A stretch of DNA of 64,000 nt from Alphaproteobacteria bacterium (GCA_022449545.1 JAKUPN010000003.1:93796-157795), one strand, 5' to 3'; numbered from the stretch's first letter, positions 54,392-63,402 are shown. The notes: a model not told the origin generated them from the letters alone. Translations and numbers: made by a program.

Positions 54392-55357
54392 CTAACTGTT
54401 TGACACGGGGCTACTAAGTTTACCGATACCTTCTATCTCTACTTCCACCAAATCTCCTGGCTTCATATAAACTGGGGGAGTTCGACCAGCCCCAACGCCG
54501 GGAGGTGATCCTGTAGTGACAATATCACCAGGACTAAAACGGTACCACTTCGAAAAATAACTTATTATTTGTGGAAGGTTGAAAATTAAATCGTCAGTTC
54601 TTGATGACTGCATCACTTCCCCATTTAAGGTGAGTGTTAACTGCAAATTATGTGGATCGGCGATTTCATCTTTCGTGACTATAACAGGTCCACATGGACA
54701 AAAGGTAGGCAATTGTTTGCCAAGAAGGTTACGATCCCAGGCGCTTATTGCTTCAAAAGGCTTTTCTGCCTTAAATACTGGAGCCACCCAATCACGAGCT
54801 GAAACATCATTAGCAATAGTATAACCAGCAACATAGTCCATTGCATCGCTCTCAGGGACATTATGACAATGCCGACCAAATACAAGACAAAGCTCTCCCT
54901 CAAAATCAATCATATCTGGGCATTGCGGTGGCACCAAAATCGGCTTTCCTGAACCGTTTAATGCGGGATGAGTCATAAGAAAGGCCGGAGGATGAGGTAA
55001 TGCAGGAGCATTCTGCATTTCTTCCAAGTGAGCATGATAGTTCATGCCAACTGACAGTATAATTGTGGGATCAGGAACAGGGGGCAGGAATGAAGCTTTT
55101 TGCCATGATATTAGAATTTCCGAGCTAACAAGCGAAGTCTGTTCATCATTTTGCATGCCTTCTACCATTTCAACGCACTTCTGTATATCAGCCAGAACCT
55201 TGGACCCTCCAGCAAGCAAGTTTTTCATACCAGAAGGAATGTTGGTAGCTATTGGAAAAACTTCTTTCAAGGCTTCCAGATCCAGCAAATGATCGGAACT
55301 TAATAAAACTGCTGTATGTACAGAATTATCAGACTTTTCAATAGTAGCTAATTTCAT
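54392..55357 (-). CDS. Fumarylacetoacetate hydrolase-family protein
   Basis: A 321-residue FAH-family enzyme, which cleaves or isomerises 2,4-dioxo acids from aromatic breakdown. The metal-binding elements are present: DFEGELCLVFGRH with the Glu pair (about 160-170) and ANDVSARDW (about 195), plus TTGSPPGVGAGRTPPVYMKPGD (fragments TTGSPPGVG, MKPGDLVEVEIEG) at the C-terminus. It could be a hydrolase or decarboxylase/isomerase; the substrate is not evident. It leads the FAH-YciI-amidase operon. About 265 bases of AT-rich intergenic DNA separate it from the divergent VOC gene. Confidence 0.9.
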   Translation of the reverse strand: MKLATIEKSDNSVHTAVLLSSDHLLDLEALKEVFPIATNIPSGMKNLLAGGSKVLADIQKCVEMVEGMQNDEQTSLVSSEILISWQKASFLPPVPDPTIILSVGMNYHAHLEEMQNAPALPHPPAFLMTHPALNGSGKPILVPPQCPDMIDFEGELCLVFGRHCHNVPESDAMDYVAGYTIANDVSARDWVAPVFKAEKPFEAISAWDRNLLGKQLPTFCPCGPVIVTKDEIADPHNLQLTLTLNGEVMQSSRTDDLIFNLPQIISYFSKWYRFSPGDIVTTGSPPGVGAGRTPPVYMKPGDLVEVEIEGIGKLSSPVSNS

Positions 55358-55622
55358 AATATCACCTTATAAAACGTCCTATTCTAGAGGTTCAAACACA
55401 AATCTTACGATAATTGTGATTTCTAATAATTATTTACGCAATTAATTTTTGGATATAGTATTATTACCCGCTGAAAAGTTTTGGAAAAAAGTTTATTATA
55501 AATAATATTAGATTATTCTAAAAGTGCGAGTATTAGAAAATAGACTTAAATAAATTTTTTTCATACCATGATTGGCCGTTGTTATTGACTTAAGAAAATT
55601 TTCAATAGAAGGAGTGGACGAA

Positions 55623-56120
55623 ATGTCAGATTCTCGATCTGATCCTAGAACAGGCACATTAAAACTCAATTTTTTATCACATGGAACAATTGAGTCTACA
55701 GACACTGAGAAAAGTAGAAAATTTTATGAAGACTTTCTCGGCCTTGATGTGATCCGCACAAGCCCTATCTCATTGCTTTTGAGACTTGGAGGAACTAATG
55801 CATTAGCTTGCGTAGAGGTTAAGGAAAAAGCTGAAATGCCCATGTTAAACCACAATGGTCTCGATGTATTAACAAAAGCTGATGTTGATGAGGCCCATAC
55901 TATGGCAGAAGCGCAATCAGAAAAATGGGGAATAAAAAAATTAACCCGTCCTCTGGAACAACATGGCACTTATGCGTTCTTCATCTGCGATCCAGACGAT
56001 AACTGGTGGGAAATCTTGACTAATCCGGAAGGCGGTTATTCCTGGATGTTCGATCGAGGAGAGCAATCAGGAAGGGGACATTTAGATAAAGATTTCGAGA
56101 GACCTGAGGAAACTCTTTAA
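55623..56120 (+). CDS. VOC-superfamily protein (glyoxalase/extradiol dioxygenase-like)
   Basis: A 165-residue protein with the paired beta-alpha-beta-beta-beta modules of the VOC superfamily: LNFLSHGTIESTDTEKSRKFYEDFLGL (fragments TDTEKSRKFYEDFLG) in the first module and GTYAFFICDPDDNWWEIL in the second. The terminal Glu (WEIL) is one likely metal ligand, and the His in SHGTIES or QHG another. It may be a lyase, isomerase or dioxygenase; unknown substrate. The ATG at 55623 is chosen because AAGGAG lies 8 bases upstream. It is divergent from the FAH operon and converges on the cupin gene with 16 bases between. Confidence 0.82.
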   Translation: MSDSRSDPRTGTLKLNFLSHGTIESTDTEKSRKFYEDFLGLDVIRTSPISLLLRLGGTNALACVEVKEKAEMPMLNHNGLDVLTKADVDEAHTMAEAQSEKWGIKKLTRPLEQHGTYAFFICDPDDNWWEILTNPEGGYSWMFDRGEQSGRGHLDKDFERPEETL

Positions 56121-56136
56121 GACATAAGATAAAAGC

Positions 56137-56640
56137 CTAAACTCTTTTGTACTTGTCTCGCTTTACTCCCTCAAGGTTCTTTCCCTCCATACGGATCAAT
56201 CGTGTGTCGCTTTCTCGTTTTGGTGAATGTAAGTCGCCAATGTTATAGGCTACGGCCATACCAGGACTTAGAATGTAATTCTTTTTTGGTGAAGCAAGCC
56301 CCATCTCATCATCAGTTTGACCCTTAACTTTATCATACTCAGTCATCTCTGTTTTGCCCGCCGCTTGTCCATAGATTGCCCAAGACGGCCCATGGTCATG
56401 GGGAGGCGAGTTACTGGCTCCCTTATAAACATGAGCTAAAATGCAAAATCCGAGTTCCTTATCTTCATATAAAATTTTTCGAATCTCATTATTTTCAGGG
56501 CCAAGGTAAATAGAAACAAAGTTTTCATCGGATAGAAGTGGTTCAAGGTTTGAACGAACTTCCTCTATTCCACTTGGCCCAGAGTCGGCTTTTAGAATTT
56601 GATGACATTTAGCTGCAAACGCTTCTAGTTTCTCTTCCAT
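56137..56640 (-). CDS. Three-His cupin, cysteine-dioxygenase-like
   Basis: A 167-residue double-stranded beta-helix protein. The metal-binding residues look like H-x-H in SPPHDHGPSWAIYGQ and a third His in IGDLHSPKR, the three-His pattern of cysteine dioxygenase and related thiol dioxygenases. The family motif G(X)5HXH(X)3-4E(X)6G is only partly matched, so another small-molecule oxidation is possible. The start at 56640 has AGGAG 10 bases upstream. It lies 113 bases after the E2 gene in the same direction, so it may be the last gene of that operon. Predicted cytoplasmic. Confidence 0.72.
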   Translation of the reverse strand: MEEKLEAFAAKCHQILKADSGPSGIEEVRSNLEPLLSDENFVSIYLGPENNEIRKILYEDKELGFCILAHVYKGASNSPPHDHGPSWAIYGQAAGKTEMTEYDKVKGQTDDEMGLASPKKNYILSPGMAVAYNIGDLHSPKRESDTRLIRMEGKNLEGVKRDKYKRV

Positions 56641-56753
56641 TCTTGTACTTCTCCTATAAATATCCGATAAAAGTAATGACAAATAGAGCACAATATAAGT
56701 TGATCCAATGGCAAATCATCATAAAGGCCTATAACGTATGTAAAATACTGTTA

Positions 56754-57995
56754 TTAAAAATTTTCTAACTCTATTTCCCAATTATTATCTTTTATTCTAT
56801 CACTTAGTTTTCTCAAGAAAGCTGCAGAGTAAGCTCCATCAAAGGCTCTGTGATCGAATGATTGAGCAAGAATACCAATTGGACGAATAGCTATAGAATC
56901 GCCACTTTCACCTGTAATAACTACTGGTTTTTTTGTAACACCATCCATTGATAAAATTGCAACCTGTGGCTGATTTATTATTGGAGCAGTGATTAAAGTA
57001 CCAAATGGACCAGAGTTGGATATCGTATAGGTTCCGCCAGTCATGTCCTCTGGTAAGAGTTTTTTCTGTCTGGCCCTGCTGGATAAATCGTTAATTTCTT
57101 TAGCTAGTTCGATAAGTGATTTAGACGCTGCATTTTTAATTACTGGGACTAGAAGCCCTTCAAAATCAAGATCAACGGCAATTCCAATATTTATTTTATC
57201 ATAAACAATCAGACTGTTTTCTTTAACTTCAGCATTAATTCTTGGGAATTCTTTTAGAGTTTCACAAATTGCTCGAACAATAAAAGGCAAATAAGTTAAT
57301 GAAAATCCATTTTTTGATTTCCATTCTTCCTGTATAGAGGATCGAATAGCATCAATTTTATAAAAATCTGCTTCAACTGCCTGCAGAACATGTGGGCTTA
57401 GCTGTTTGGAAAGAACCATATGATCTGCAGTTATTTTACGAATGTTATCGAATGGAATTGTAGACTGGTCATCGCTAGAATCATTTGACCGAGATTCATC
57501 AACAAGCTTATTTTGTTCTACGTACTCTACTACGTCATCACGCGTGATGCGGCCTCCCCGCCCAGTCCCTTTAATCAAGTCAGCATCTAGTCCATGTTCC
57601 GATAGAAGCCTGCGAACCACAGGAGAAAGAGGTTTTCCCTTCGAATCTCTGTTACCAATTTTATTTTTTGATGAAATGTCGGCTTTTAAACCGATATTCA
57701 ATGGCTCTAACTCTTTATCATTTGTATCTGATGATTTACTCACCTCTTTTAGATTTTCTTCTTTGCCATCGTTTATAATGGCGATTGTTTCACCCACAGA
57801 AACGGTTTCACCCTCATTAACAAGAATTTCAACTAACTGACCATCAACCATGGATGGAATTTCCATTTCCACTTTGTCGGTAGTCACATCAAAAAGGTTC
57901 TCTCCCGCCGAAACTTTATCTCCAACTTTTTTATGCCAGACAGATACGGTACCTTCTTCGACTGTTTCACCCAGCTGAGGCATTATTATATTCAT
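56754..57995 (-). CDS. 2-oxoacid dehydrogenase E2 (dihydrolipoamide acyltransferase)
   Basis: A 413-residue E2 core enzyme that accepts an acyl group from E1 and transfers it to CoA. Domains in order: one lipoyl domain with K41 in the TTDKVEMEIPS loop, a Ser/Lys/Asp-rich linker, a peripheral subunit-binding domain (about 121-158: PLSPVVRRLLSEHGL, GTGRGGRITRDDV) and the catalytic domain with SFDHRAFDGAYSA, the active-site DHRxxDG. It follows E1beta by 48 bases. The specificity (acetoin, branched-chain or pyruvate) is not decided by sequence reading; a separate E1alpha and E1beta favours acetoin or branched-chain type. No E3 gene is nearby. Confidence 0.93.
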   Translation of the reverse strand: MNIIMPQLGETVEEGTVSVWHKKVGDKVSAGENLFDVTTDKVEMEIPSMVDGQLVEILVNEGETVSVGETIAIINDGKEENLKEVSKSSDTNDKELEPLNIGLKADISSKNKIGNRDSKGKPLSPVVRRLLSEHGLDADLIKGTGRGGRITRDDVVEYVEQNKLVDESRSNDSSDDQSTIPFDNIRKITADHMVLSKQLSPHVLQAVEADFYKIDAIRSSIQEEWKSKNGFSLTYLPFIVRAICETLKEFPRINAEVKENSLIVYDKINIGIAVDLDFEGLLVPVIKNAASKSLIELAKEINDLSSRARQKKLLPEDMTGGTYTISNSGPFGTLITAPIINQPQVAILSMDGVTKKPVVITGESGDSIAIRPIGILAQSFDHRAFDGAYSAAFLRKLSDRIKDNNWEIELENF

Positions 57996-58043
57996 ATTTA
58001 TCCTATAAATAAGTCTAGACTGTTTGATTAACCATTTTTAGCT

Positions 58044-59021
58044 TCAGCTCATCGACTTTCTAATTTCTTCATAAATGCGATCCACAGATGGTATCATCAT
58101 ATCCTCTAAATGATCAGCTGATGCGAGAGGTATATGGGGAGAAGTAATCCGAATAATTGGGCCATCAAGGTCAAAGAACAGTTCTTCGGCAACAATGGAA
58201 CTTAATTCAGCTCCCCAACCACATAGTCTTGGATTCTCCTCAACTGTTATCATACGACCTGTACGAGACACCTCTGATAGAATGGTGCTGGTATCTAAAG
58301 GTACAAGTGATCTTACATCTACGACTGTCGCCGAAATCCCATCAATTTCCTGAAGTCTCTCTGCCGCTTCTAATGCACGAGGAACCATAAGAGCAAGGGC
58401 AACTATTGTCACATCACTGCCTTGTCTAATAACCTTTGACTTTCCTAATTCTTCAATATGTTCTCCATCAGGAACAGTGCCTTTTACTGCATAAAGAGAT
58501 TTTTGTTCAAAAAATAAAACAGGATTATCATCTCTAATCGCCGCAGCTAACAAACCTTTAACATCTGCAGGAGAGGAAGGAGCAACCACTTTAATCCCTG
58601 GAATAGCCATTGCCCAATTTTCAACAGACTGAGAGTGTTGTGCCCCAAAACGAGAACCACCTCCGTTAGCAGTTCTAACAACTAATGGGACAGAAATTTG
58701 ACCATTGGTCATATATCTTGCTTTTGCCATCTGATTTGCGACTATATCCCAACAAACAGCGAGAAAATCAGAAAACATTATTTCCGCAATAGGCCTTAAT
58801 CCAGTCATGGCCGCTCCCATAGCAGCCCCAAGTATTGCCTGTTCAGATATTGGCGTATCCCTTACACGAATAGGACCAAACTCATCAAGTAATCCAACAG
58901 TAGTTTTAAAAACCCCTCCTGCAGCAGCAATATCCTCGCCAAGAAACACTACGCTTTCGTCTCGTTTCATTTCTTGCCTAATACCATCAGCAACGGCTTC
59001 TCTATATGTTAATTCCGCCAT
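58044..59021 (-). CDS. 2-oxoacid dehydrogenase E1 component, beta subunit
   Basis: A 325-residue transketolase-fold subunit that pairs with E1alpha to decarboxylate a 2-oxoacid (or cleave acetoin) on thiamine diphosphate. Family segments: FLGEDIAAAGGVFKTT near residue 27, RVRDTPISEQAILGAAMGAA near 53, RFGAQHSQSVENWAMAIPGIKVVAPSSPADVKGLL (fragments RFGAQHSQS, IPGIKVVAPSSPADVKG) and the C-terminal EENPRLCGWGAELSS. It overlaps the E1alpha gene by 13 bases, so the subunits are translationally linked. Partner E2 follows. Confidence 0.94.
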   Translation of the reverse strand: MAELTYREAVADGIRQEMKRDESVVFLGEDIAAAGGVFKTTVGLLDEFGPIRVRDTPISEQAILGAAMGAAMTGLRPIAEIMFSDFLAVCWDIVANQMAKARYMTNGQISVPLVVRTANGGGSRFGAQHSQSVENWAMAIPGIKVVAPSSPADVKGLLAAAIRDDNPVLFFEQKSLYAVKGTVPDGEHIEELGKSKVIRQGSDVTIVALALMVPRALEAAERLQEIDGISATVVDVRSLVPLDTSTILSEVSRTGRMITVEENPRLCGWGAELSSIVAEELFFDLDGPIIRITSPHIPLASADHLEDMMIPSVDRIYEEIRKSMS

Positions 59022-60040
59022 GTTGAACTCCCATCAGCCCATACTTCTGTGGCCATGACTTCTTCGGTCGGAGGTGGAGATGATTTCGCAATTTCAGTAG
59101 CCTCATCAACACGTTTGATTACTTCTTCTTCCATTTCTACAACTTCATCTTCAGCTAAGCCAAATTCTAACAGACGATTTCGATACATGGGAAGAGGATC
59201 ACGTTTCAACCAGGATTCGAGTTCTCCATCAGGTCTGTAATCTCCGGGATCAGCTCGGGAATGACCACTATGTCTATATGTCTTGGCCTCTATCAAGGAA
59301 GGGCCTTCTCCTTCCCTCGCCTTTTCCAAAGCTGCCATAGCATGACGGTAAACCTCGTCTGCATCATTTCCATCTACTATTATCGATTCTAAACCATAAG
59401 CGCTTGCCCGATCAGCAGCGGGGTTCTCAACTGCCGTTACTTCGCTTATGGGAGTGTATTCCATATAAAGGTTATTCTCACAAACAAATATGACCGGTAA
59501 TTTCCATACCTGGGCCATATTAAGCGCCTCATGAAAAGCACCAATATTTGTTGTTCCATCACCAAAAAAACAAACGGTAACCTGATCAGACTTTCTATAC
59601 TGCGCTGACCAAGCCGCCCCAATTGCAATTGGCAAATGTGCTCCAATTATAGCATAAGAGCCCATTGCTCCATGTTCGACACTCGTAAGGTGCATTGACC
59701 CGCCCTTACCACCAAGAAGCCCACATTGTCGGCCCATAAGCTCTCCAAGAACGCCCGTCATCGAAGCGCCTCTTACCAATGTATGATTATGGCCCCTATA
59801 GGTACAGAATGTGTAATCACCTTCTTTCATAGCACCGCCAAACCCAGCAGCAATAGCCTCTTGGCCTAAACCCAAATGGCTGGTTCCTTTAATTAGATTT
59901 TGTAAAAACAGATCATAAGCTTTTTGCTCGACATGCCTGCATTCCAGCTGAAGACGGAACAATTCTCTTCTAACGTCTTCACCAATATCATCGTTCGAAA
60001 CATAGTTTTTAAGTGATTTTTTTTCTGGCTCTTTTGCCAA
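59009..60040 (-). CDS. 2-oxoacid dehydrogenase E1 component, alpha subunit
   Basis: A 343-residue thiamine-diphosphate-binding subunit. The TPP motif runs from G160-D-G162 (FFGDGTTNIGAFHEALN) to the terminal Asn pair N189-N190 (IFVCENN). RGHNHTLVRGA and GKGGSMHL are typical of the PDH/acetoin alpha subunit, and YRHSGHSRADPGDYR is the phosphorylation-loop region in eukaryotic relatives. It is the first of E1alpha-E1beta-E2 and lies 113 bases after the M24 gene in the same direction. Acetoin dehydrogenase or pyruvate/branched-chain dehydrogenase are alternatives. Confidence 0.94.
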   Translation of the reverse strand: MAKEPEKKSLKNYVSNDDIGEDVRRELFRLQLECRHVEQKAYDLFLQNLIKGTSHLGLGQEAIAAGFGGAMKEGDYTFCTYRGHNHTLVRGASMTGVLGELMGRQCGLLGGKGGSMHLTSVEHGAMGSYAIIGAHLPIAIGAAWSAQYRKSDQVTVCFFGDGTTNIGAFHEALNMAQVWKLPVIFVCENNLYMEYTPISEVTAVENPAADRASAYGLESIIVDGNDADEVYRHAMAALEKAREGEGPSLIEAKTYRHSGHSRADPGDYRPDGELESWLKRDPLPMYRNRLLEFGLAEDEVVEMEEEVIKRVDEATEIAKSSPPPTEEVMATEVWADGSSTWRN

Positions 60041-60153
60041 AGCATCCTCCTTAATCCCTGTTCACTATTAATCATTTAGCTCAAGTGAGTATTCCAGGAA
60101 ACTTAGAAAGTTTATTCTTCTAGTTAAGTATCTCTATTTAATAGTAATTCATA

Positions 60154-61455
60154 TCAATATTTGTGAGATATCGGTAATTCTTCAGCAGGAAATAGTGTTA
60201 TTAGCCTACAGCCTTTATCAGTCACAATAACCTCTTCCTCAATTCTTGCAGCCGACATACCATCGCTTGCAGGACAGAATGTTTCTAAAGCAAAGACCAT
60301 TCCCTCTTTAATTTCAAGCGGATGATCAAATGATACTAATCGACTAATAACTGGCCTCTCATGTAAGTTGAGTCCAAGACCATGTCCAAACTGAAGACCA
60401 AAGGCCTCCATTTCATTAGCAAATCCAAAATCTTCTGCTTTAGGCCACACGGCAGCTATCTGATCAGTGGTTGTTCCCGGCTTCACCAGTTCTATAGCTG
60501 CATCAATCCACTCTCTTGCTTGCTTATAGGCATCTTCCTGAGCATCAGTAGCCCGACCAATATTGAAAGTTCGATAATAGCAAGTTCTATAACCATTGAA
60601 GGATTGAATAATGTCAAAAAATGCCTGATCGCCAGGTCTGAAGATTCGATCGGTAAAATTATGAGGATGAGGAGAACATCTCTCTCCAGATATAGCATTT
60701 ATGGCCTCAACATCATCAGAGCCCAGCTCATATAATTTTTTATTGGCTAGAGCTACAATATCAGACTCACGAATCCCTGGTTTCAATTCTTCCATTATCA
60801 TATGATAAGTGCCATCAACCATCGCGGCAGCCTGATTTAATAAGATTAGTTCATCCTGGCTCTTAACCTCTCTAGCATCCAGCATCATTTGTTGACCGTC
60901 CAGAACGGTAATTCCTACGCGTTCGAGTTCCATTTGCATGGGAGGCTCAATATAGTCAACACCTACGGGCTGATCAGCCACACCTTCCTCAATTAGGATT
61001 TCTTTTATTTCTTCAGCATGCCCCCGCATCAAGCCGGCAGAAGGAGGAACCATACCTCTCATCCCCAGAAGACCTGCCCTACAGTGGTCCGGTTTGAGCC
61101 ATGGCGCGTAAAGCCTGTGATGTAAAGCTGCAGATCCAAAGTCCCAAACATATGGATCTCCGTTACCTGTCAATAGGGAGAACCGAGTAAGCTTATCTCT
61201 CGACCATTCACCTATCACGGTACTAGTCATGTACCGTATGTTATTGTTATCAAAACATAACATTGACCCCAGATCGGTTGCCGCAAGAGCAGCTCGAAGA
61301 CGCGATAATCTATAATTATGTAAACGAGAAAAATTTACTCGCTCTTCAAAATCAACATTTCTTTGTCCAGGTGCCGGAACCGCTTTGTCCCATATATGTC
61401 CAGGGTCTATATCATCAAGTTTTAGTATACCTGAATCACTTTTATTTTCCGCCAT
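60154..61455 (-). CDS. M24-family enzyme (creatinase/DddP-like) with changed metal ligand
   Basis: A 433-residue pita-bread-fold protein with an N-terminal creatinase-type domain (SMLCFDNNNIRYMTST near residue 85) and a C-terminal M24 domain. Layout and the CFDNNNIRY block resemble DMSP lyase DddP and creatinase/Xaa-Pro peptidases. Metal ligands expected: first Asp in AFFDII (codon at 60613-60615), His in FGHGLGLNLHERP, Glu in ALETFCP and Glu in ARIEEEV are present. The second Asp is Cys (GYRTCYYRTF, TGC at 60580-60582). Activity is therefore uncertain. Start chosen at 61455 because GAGGAGAGG lies just upstream. Probably the first gene of the E1/E2 transcription unit. Confidence 0.8.
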   Translation of the reverse strand: MAENKSDSGILKLDDIDPGHIWDKAVPAPGQRNVDFEERVNFSRLHNYRLSRLRAALAATDLGSMLCFDNNNIRYMTSTVIGEWSRDKLTRFSLLTGNGDPYVWDFGSAALHHRLYAPWLKPDHCRAGLLGMRGMVPPSAGLMRGHAEEIKEILIEEGVADQPVGVDYIEPPMQMELERVGITVLDGQQMMLDAREVKSQDELILLNQAAAMVDGTYHMIMEELKPGIRESDIVALANKKLYELGSDDVEAINAISGERCSPHPHNFTDRIFRPGDQAFFDIIQSFNGYRTCYYRTFNIGRATDAQEDAYKQAREWIDAAIELVKPGTTTDQIAAVWPKAEDFGFANEMEAFGLQFGHGLGLNLHERPVISRLVSFDHPLEIKEGMVFALETFCPASDGMSAARIEEEVIVTDKGCRLITLFPAEELPISHKY

Positions 61456-61698
61456 ATTTTCCCTCTCCTCTATCACCAGACAAACACATTATGTTTACTT
61501 ATAGGTCTTCGCATTTTAAGAGTTCAACTGCCATTATAAGCTTTTCAGCCTTGGATCAGCATGTCAATTCAAAATAGCCAAGAATTTAGTATCTTGCTTA
61601 GATAAATTGATAATATTGTAGTGTTGCCAGCGGTCAATGACATCTCTAGGGTCGACAATCGGAAATTATTAAAATACTGGGGGGTTGGAGAGCCTTTC

Positions 61699-63402
61699 AT
61701 GACAAAAGAGAATGTTAAACTAAACAGAAACAAGCGATCCATCATTGCTAATGGAGCGGCGATTTTAAGTAATGCGGTGGGTGTTACTCTAGGTCCAGCA
61801 GGATCAAACGTTCTGGTTGAAAGAGAATTGGGGCCTCCACAAGTTACTAATGATGGTAGCGTAATTGCCTCACAGATTGAGTTCTCTAACAATTATGAAA
61901 GCATCGGCGCTCGCCTGCTACGAGAAGTAGCCCGAGAAACGGGTTCTGTCGCAAGAGATGGCACAACAACTGCTGTTTTGTTAGCAAACTCAATTTTTTC
62001 TGAAGGTCTTCGTGCCGTTGAAGCAGGTTTGGATCCTATAGGAATAAAGCGCGGAATAGACATGGCTGTTTCAAAATCATTGAAGCACATCTCAGCCTCA
62101 GCCCAGCCAGTCAATAAAAACAGCCAAGTTACAGAAATTGCCATAACAGCAAGCAATAATGACTCAAAAATAGGAAAAGCTATCGCAAAAGCATATTCAA
62201 AAACGGGAGAATTCGGTGAAATTTTTGTTAAGTCAGGCAACTCGGTAAAAGATCAAATAGAAATTAATAATGGGATGTGGTTCGATAGAGGATATATATC
62301 ACGGGCTTTTGTCACTAATGAATCAGATCTAAGCGCCGAACTACGAAATCCATTGATCCTTCTATACGGAAAAAAAATTAAAACTCTAGAAGGCTTTATT
62401 CCTTTTCTTGACGCAGCGATAGAGAAAAAACGTCCTCTTCTTATTATAGCCGAAGACATTGAACAGGAAGTACTAGCAACACTTGTGATTAATCGAGAAA
62501 AAGGGGGCTTAAAAGTTGTAGCTGTTAAATCGCCAGGGTTCTCTGAACGCAGGAGAGAAATGCTGGATGACATCGCGATTATAACCGGCGCCAAAGTCAT
62601 TTCAGGTGAGCCAGGTCTGGATCTAATGAATTCAAGCCCAGATCAAATGGGGACTGCCGGCACTGTGAGAATCACAGCCAGTAAAACAATAATTATTGAA
62701 GGAGGCGGTTCCCTCAAAAATATTAACAATAGATGCAAACTATTATCTAATTATCTTGAAAAATCTGACTCTATAGAGGAAAGGGAATTTTTCAGTCGAA
62801 GAATTGCAAAACTTAAGAGCTCTATAGTCAATATAAATGTTGGCGGCTTCACCGAACAGGAGATTACTGAAAGAACAGAGCGATACAACAAAGCACTTAT
62901 GGCAGTTGCTCAAGCAAAAACAAAAGGATTTGTAGTCGGTGGAGGGGTTATATACTTGCGCGCCTCTTCATTACTTGGGTCTTTAAAAGGCGAAGATTGT
63001 GAAGAGCAGATAGGTATTAACATTGTGAGACGGGCCCTTCTAAAACCTTGTTGTCAAATTCTGGAAAATGCCGGAGCAGACATTAGCCAGTCCATGAACT
63101 TTATCTCAAGCCACTCCAATCACAATCTGGGAATGGACGTTAGATCATTGAGTTATGTTGATATGATAGAAAAAGGAATTATTGATTCTGCCGGAGTCCT
63201 CAGCACTGCTCTCTCTAAAGCTTCATCGATTGCAGGCTCTCTAATAACCAGTATGGCGATTGTTCCTGAAAAGAAAATTAAGACGTTTCCGCGTCATCCG
63301 TTTGCATGCAAATGCTCCGATCATGATCATCATCATTACCCGGGAGACCCTTATCATGCTCATCACCACGCACACCCCAACACCCCGACTCATAACCACT
63401 AG
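61699..63402 (+). CDS. Divergent GroEL-like chaperonin with His-rich tail
   Basis: A 567-residue GroEL paralogue. From the ATG at 61699 (GGAG 8 bases upstream) it aligns with E. coli GroEL from residue 1: VTLGP, D52 (TNDG), D87 (RDGTTT), apical RGYIS, LLIIAEDIEQEVLATLVIN, VKSPGFSERR and the GFVVGGGV and GIID motifs are kept. Important changes: D398, the ATPase catalytic Asp, is K398 (RYNKAL); G86 is R; inter-ring R452 is C; Y203 of the substrate-binding face is A. The GGM tail is replaced by a Cys/His-rich tail with CKC and 12 His in about 38 residues. No groES is adjacent. A dedicated, possibly metal-linked, folding factor is an inference. A GTG at 61621 would add 26 non-homologous residues. 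Confidence 0.92.
   Translation: MTKENVKLNRNKRSIIANGAAILSNAVGVTLGPAGSNVLVERELGPPQVTNDGSVIASQIEFSNNYESIGARLLREVARETGSVARDGTTTAVLLANSIFSEGLRAVEAGLDPIGIKRGIDMAVSKSLKHISASAQPVNKNSQVTEIAITASNNDSKIGKAIAKAYSKTGEFGEIFVKSGNSVKDQIEINNGMWFDRGYISRAFVTNESDLSAELRNPLILLYGKKIKTLEGFIPFLDAAIEKKRPLLIIAEDIEQEVLATLVINREKGGLKVVAVKSPGFSERRREMLDDIAIITGAKVISGEPGLDLMNSSPDQMGTAGTVRITASKTIIIEGGGSLKNINNRCKLLSNYLEKSDSIEEREFFSRRIAKLKSSIVNINVGGFTEQEITERTERYNKALMAVAQAKTKGFVVGGGVIYLRASSLLGSLKGEDCEEQIGINIVRRALLKPCCQILENAGADISQSMNFISSHSNHNLGMDVRSLSYVDMIEKGIIDSAGVLSTALSKASSIAGSLITSMAIVPEKKIKTFPRHPFACKCSDHDHHHYPGDPYHAHHHAHPNTPTHNH

Noticed and set aside
55358..55622. A regulatory RNA or extra gene between the FAH and VOC genes
   Set aside because: Only AT-rich sequence with short broken frames; it is more simply the divergent promoter region.
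60154..61455. Naming the M24 gene dddP (DMSP lyase)
   Set aside because: The overall layout is similar, but a metal-ligand Asp is Cys and I cannot place it in the DddP clade by eye, so only the family is stated.
61621..61698. An N-terminal extension of the GroEL-like protein from the GTG at 61621
   Set aside because: The 26 added residues do not resemble any GroEL N-terminus, while the ATG at 61699 has a ribosome binding site and aligns at residue 1.
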